NCBI GenBank assembly: GCA_012033495.1 | Contig: JAAUQT010000011.1 | Location: 1-52,931 of the forward strand | Direction: 5' to 3' | Origin: Cyanobacteria bacterium RM1_2_2 | GTDB lineage: Bacteria; Cyanobacteriota; Cyanobacteriia; Elainellales; Elainellaceae | Length of the DNA: 52,931 nucleotides | Made by a program: the position numbers and the translations under genes | Notes under the pieces: generated by a model | Told to the model about the DNA's origin: nothing | The model's database searches: none | The model's input: the letters and a program-made list of their open reading frames with translations, nothing else | Shown: piece after piece, positions 27,201 to 33,200 of the stretch | Numbering within the stretch: position 1 is the stretch's first letter | Layout of the letters: every line of letters starts with the position of its first letter

Positions 27201-30200
27201 ATCTGTTTGAGGTCAAGTTTGGGGTCGATGCCAAGCTCGATCTAGGCGTGACACTGGAACTGGATGGGGCTAAGGGACTGCCGCGTGTAGCTGCTGACCT
27301 GGAGTTTGACTGGAAGTGGCAGATGGGTCAGAAGATGCAGGCTCCCAGCTTCGGTCTGCGCGATATGCGGATGGATCTGGGCAGCTTCACCACCGACTTC
27401 CTAACACCGATTGCCGAGCAGGTGCGCGATGCCCTGACGCCGATGAAGCCAATGATCGACGCGCTGGATACCAAGATCAGCGGACTCGATTTGATCATTC
27501 CGTCCGACCCGACTCTGAAAGGTCTGATCAACCAGATTCTAGTGATCAAAGGCAAACAGCCGATCGACTGGAGCTTCCTCACCGAAGCCAAGCAAATGCT
27601 GGGTCTGGTGGATCAAATCGCCAACCTGAAGCCGAACGAATGGCTGCCGCTGGGTAGCATCAGCGGGCTGGGCACCAAGAACGTGCAGGCTGTGCAGGCG
27701 ACCAACGTACCGTCAAACACCAGCGTCGATCAGTTCTTGGCTCAAAACACACGCCAGACCAGCACCTCCAGCAGCGGTTTCGGCAAAACGCCGCGCTCTG
27801 GCTTTCAGGTGATGCCTTACATCAAGGACATCTCGAACTGGAAGAATCTGCTGACGGGCGGCGACGCAACGCTGTTTACCTACGAACTGCCGCTGCTTCA
27901 GTTCAGGGCCGACTTTGACGCAGTGCTGGCGATGATTCCGATTGGCCCGGTGAGCATCAACATTGGAGCGCGAGGCAATTTTGCCGCCACGGCTGACCTC
28001 GGCTTCGGCTACGATACCAAAGGAATTCGGCAGGCGATCAGCTCCCAGAATCCGCTCGATGCCTTTGACGGCTTCTTCCTGACTGACTTCACGATCCCGA
28101 CCAAGAAGGGCGAGAAAGCCAGAGAGAAAGACGAGTTTGTCCTGGATGCTTACCTAGGACTGGAAGCCGCGCTGGGGGTCGGACCGTTTGAAGCTGGTCT
28201 GGGCGGCGGCATCAGGGCCCGCATGGGGGTTGATCTGTCCGACATCGAGAAACCGAAGCTGACAAAGGATGAGCTGGGCTTTGTCACAGGTCAAACCTGG
28301 CAGAGCGACGGCAAGATCCGGCTATCCGAAATCATCACCATGTTCAACTATGATCCGGCAAACGACGGCGTAGCTGGTGGACTGAAGAACCTGGCGAATG
28401 TGGATGCAAAGGTTGATTTCGTAGCGAATGCTTTTGTCGATATCAATCTGCTGTTTACCCAAAAGCGGATTGTAGATGTAGAGCTGTTCAAGATGACGCT
28501 GCTGGAGCTATCCTACGATGCACCAAAAGTGCAGCCGCATTTGGGCAAAGTTGAAAACGGCGTCCTCTATGTTAACAGCGGCAGCCGTGCTGGACAGCGT
28601 AAATATGGCGACACCAGCGACAACAACGAAACGTTTACTTTCTATGGTCAGGAAAATACCGTCAGTGTTCAATTCGGTGATTACTATCAGACCTTCACAG
28701 GCGTGAGCAAAGTGGTAGCCGATGGTGGTATGGGTGATGACACCTTCGATGCTTCGCGACTGTTTGGCATCGGAGTGGAATTTACGGGCGGCGAAGGCAA
28801 AGACAAGCTGATGCTGGGTACGGGCGGCGGTCGAGCAGACGGTGGCGCTGGCGATGACACAATTGATGCATCGGTGTCCTGGCTGTCTCAAACAACTGAT
28901 TCGCGCTTTGCACAATTCCGCGACTCGTTTGTAGGCGCAACACTAATTGGTGGCGAAGGTCGTGACCGGATCACAGGCAGCAAAGCCAATGATGTCATTG
29001 ATGGTGGACTTGGTGCCGATAATTTGGCTGGCGGTGAAGGTGACGACACCTACCTCTTTGGCGACAACTATGGACTTGACCGAATCAACGACAGCAAGGG
29101 AATTCAGACCTTTGACTTTTCGTCTGCTAGCCAGCAACTGACCGCTACCCTCAGCCGACGCGGCTTTGGCATCACTCAGGGTGCAGAGAACGAAGTGGTG
29201 GCGAATCTCACCGTCAATCGTGTCATTCTGGGCGCTGGTAACGATTTGGTCGTTGTCAACGACTTTGGCGACCGCACCATCTATATCGACGATAAGGGCG
29301 GCAGCGACTCCTACCGGATGCGGCTGGGACGCGCTCAGGGTAACGGCATGGGCGTGATCAACCTGAACGACACGGCTGGCGACTTCGATGAGGTGATTGC
29401 TGAGCAAGTAATGGCTAGCCCCGTCGCTCTAAACCAGAACCAACTACAAAACGGGCGCGAAGTCCTCAACTACACTAGCGGACTGGAGCGGTTGACGCTG
29501 ATTGGTCGTGCGGGGCAGGTGAACGGTACGAGCGTCCTCGACTTTGGCGGCAACGTGATGTTGAATAATACCGACAACGGTGGCATCACGCGCAACGGTA
29601 CGACGGATATCCGAGTAATTGCTACTAAGGCCGATCTGCAAAGCCAGATTAACGCTGACGCGATCATTGTTGAAACGCTGAAGGACATTCGTGTCAACCA
29701 GACGCTGAACGCCATCAACAGCGGCTATATCGACCTGCGAACCTATGGCGACCAGTCCAGCATTCAGCTTGCGGCAGACCTGAAGGTTTCGACCGGCAAC
29801 AGCGAAGACGGACAAGGCAGCGGCTGGATGCGGTTGATTTCCGCCGATGGTTCGATCCGTAATCTAAATGGCTCCGAAATTATTGGCAGCAACAGCCACC
29901 TGATGCTGAAGGCAAAGGACGCGATTGGTACGAATGCTGCGGCTCTCCTCACGGACGTTGCCACTCTGACAGCAGGTACTTCGCTGCACGGCACGGGCGA
30001 TATCGTTATCCGGGAAGCCAATAGCCTGACGCTGACCAACCTGGAGAAGACCGCTCCTGTCGTCAATGCGGGTCTGACCCTACCGAACGTCAGCGAAACC
30101 CCGGCCTGGATGCAGCAGAATCAATGGGTACAGCAGCTCAGCGGCGACTGGCGCAGTCTGATCAGCGATGGCAATGACACAGCAGCCGTTTCGGCAGGCA

Positions 30201-33200
30201 ATGGCAACATTTCGCTGACGCTGACGGGCGCGGATGCACTGCTGAAGCTGGAGAGCGGCACACTGACTAACCGCAAGGCAGGCGGCAACATCACCCTGAC
30301 GGCCGACGATATGGACTTCCGGAGCGGCATTAATCAGGTGCAGGGAACTGGCAACCTGACGCTGCAAGCCCATCAGACTGCATACCTCTACCGTTTGGGC
30401 GGCGCGGCTGAAAACAACGCTGGTGTAGATCTGATCGACCTCAGCACTGAATCCACTCCAGCTCTGGAACTCTCGACTCGCGACTTGGCGGCGCTGTCCG
30501 ACGGCTTCAACCAGGTGACAATCGGGCGTCTGGGCGCGGGTAACGAGATGCAGATCGGCGACATCTTCAAAGGCGATCTGGTGCGCGGCGGCACGGATGG
30601 CGTGGTGCGGCAGCGTGGCGAAAACCGTCAGCAACCGGAGTTCCGCGACACCACAACCCTGCTGACCAGCGACCTGCATGTGCACGGCGACGTGCGGGCT
30701 ACAGGGGAAACCCTGACGGTGCAGTCCGACAACGCTATCATCTACCGCCAGAACAACCACCTCGTACCCGGTGCCGGAATCAGCGCTGCTGATCTGCGGA
30801 TGCAGATTTCCCAGAAAATGACGGTCAGCGGCTGGCTGCGGGGCGAGGAGTCTGTCACTATTACGGCAAATCAGTTGGTTACCGACATCGGTAGCGACAT
30901 CACTAGCCAGAACGCGGGCAGCCGAATTGACATCGATACCACTGACTACACTCGCATTGCCGGTCTGGTCGAAGCGAAGGGCGCGAACTCGGTGGCTGAC
31001 CTGAAGGCACTGACGACGCTGACGGTGATGGAAGGCGGCATTGTGGCGGCACGCGATACGGAAGGTCAGATCCAGATTGAAGCCGGTCAGACTGTCACGA
31101 TCGAAGCAGGCGGCGCGGTTACGGCAGGCGCGAAATTCATCGATGTGGACGGCAAGCCAGTCGCAGTCAAGACGGGCGATGGAGCCGATGTGCGGATTCT
31201 CTCGCCCCACGAACTCGTGATCAAGGGCACGGTCACCAGCAGCGATGAAATGGTGCTGAAGGCGGGCGCACCGCTCAACTCCTACGCCACCAGCTACTTC
31301 AACCAACTGCCCCAAGATGGCAAGGGTAACGATCACTACCTGAAGCAGATTGGCGAAGATCAGTTCTCGATTCTGTTGACGGGTACGCTGACCAGTCTAG
31401 CGGACAACACGACGCTGAACCTGAGCGCGGATGACGATATTATCATCCGAGGCAACATCAACGTTCTGGGCGAAAACTCTAACCTGAAGGTGCAGTCGAA
31501 GGGCTGGGTATATCACGAAGGTATGATGGATGTCCGCAACAACCTGACGATTCAGGGCGGCTATGATGTCCTGGGTAATGTTACAGGCGGAGCCAACAGC
31601 GAGGGTTCCAGCGTCTATGTCCATGCCACGGCGATCACCAATACGAAGCAGGCAGCCAGCCAGATCCTGATTCAGGGCGCGAAGGATGTCGATCTGCATG
31701 GCGTGGTTGTGGCAGGCGGCACGATCGGGGCTAATGGCGTCACCTGGGCTGGAAACGACTCGCAGGTCACAGTCACAGCAGGCGAGCAGGTTTACCTCAA
31801 CTCCGGCTTGCTCGGCTCCAAGTCAGTGACAGTGAACGGCGGTCAGGGCGGCGCAGACGACAAGGGGTTGGGCGTTCTGATCACCACGGTAGGCGGTATT
31901 ACGGCAGGTGGATACTCGTCTGATAACAGCGGCGGCACCATTACGGTGAACAGCGCTAGCAATTTGGAGATGATGGGTTGGCTGGTGTCGGGCGGCAAAC
32001 TGCTCCAGACCTTTGACACCAACGGCAATCTAAAGTCGCAAACCATCGACTGGTCGGGCAATAAAGGTACGATTCAAGTTAACGCCCAAGAGCAGGCATT
32101 CATCGGCGGCAATACGACTAACCGCGATGGCAATGCGATCACGACGGGCGGCTACCTTTACGCCCATGACCGGATTGAAATCCAGGGCGGTGCAACACTC
32201 GATAAAGCAGGTGTTTACGTCCAGGCTGCTAGTGAACTCGTCACCCATGCGGCCGATAGCTCGATTCTGGTACGTTCCGGCAGCGATGCTGACATCCAGG
32301 GTATGCTGCTGCCGGGAGGTGACATTACCCAGGCGCGCGACGTAGACGGCGTATATCTCGGTCGTACTCTGACGCACTTCAACGGCGATTCCACCATTCG
32401 GATTGAAGCAGATCACCAAATCCGCATCGGGCAAGACCTACGGGCAGGCAAGCAGATTGATCTGGTTGGCGGCAATGACCCGATCGACGCTGACCCCTAT
32501 TCTGGGCGCGGCATTGTCCTCTATGGCACAACCCGTCTGGAAACTTGGCAGCAAAACAGTCAAATCAACCTGAACGCGCCGGGACGAGTCGATATCCTGG
32601 CTCCGGCCCACACCAACGAGATCGAAGCAGGCGGCTTCGTGCAGCGCTCCAGCGGTCAGATCGACCAGGACGTGACGCTGAAGCTCTGGCTGAACAAGGT
32701 TGGCTTCGAGGTCGAGGCAAACGTGACTCTGAGCGCTAGCGCCACCGCCGACAACAAGACGGTCGAAGACCTCATGAATGACCTTCAGCAGTCGCTGAAT
32801 ACGGCAAGCTGGACAGTTGTCCGCTCAACCGATCCAAATCATGCGGTCGGCAGCAGCTACAGCTCGTCGGTCAACGATCCCGATCTGAAGGTGAAACTGC
32901 ACAATGGTCACTTCTTGCTGGCAGGCCCCTACAGCTTCATGGTCAAGTCGGATTCCACCAATGCCGATCAGTTGGGCTTCACGAACCTGAGCAGCAACCT
33001 CACCTCATCGTTGCCCTACACGATCAGCGCCAAGGAGATTGGCTCAACGGTTTCGATCGGTGCGCCCAACGGCCCGAACGGTAAGCTGTACATTGCTGGT
33101 AAGGTGCTGTCCTACAATGCGCTGAACCTTTACAGTGGCACGTCTCCCGATGGTGTAGATATTGAAGTTGACGCATCGGGACGTTTAGAGACTATCAACG

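Noticed and set aside
30080-31336. 418-codon minus-strand ORF within the giant gene
   Set aside because: Antisense of a beta-helix coding region; composition (His, Cys, Arg, Val rich without domain pattern) and lack of ribosome-binding site indicate a shadow.
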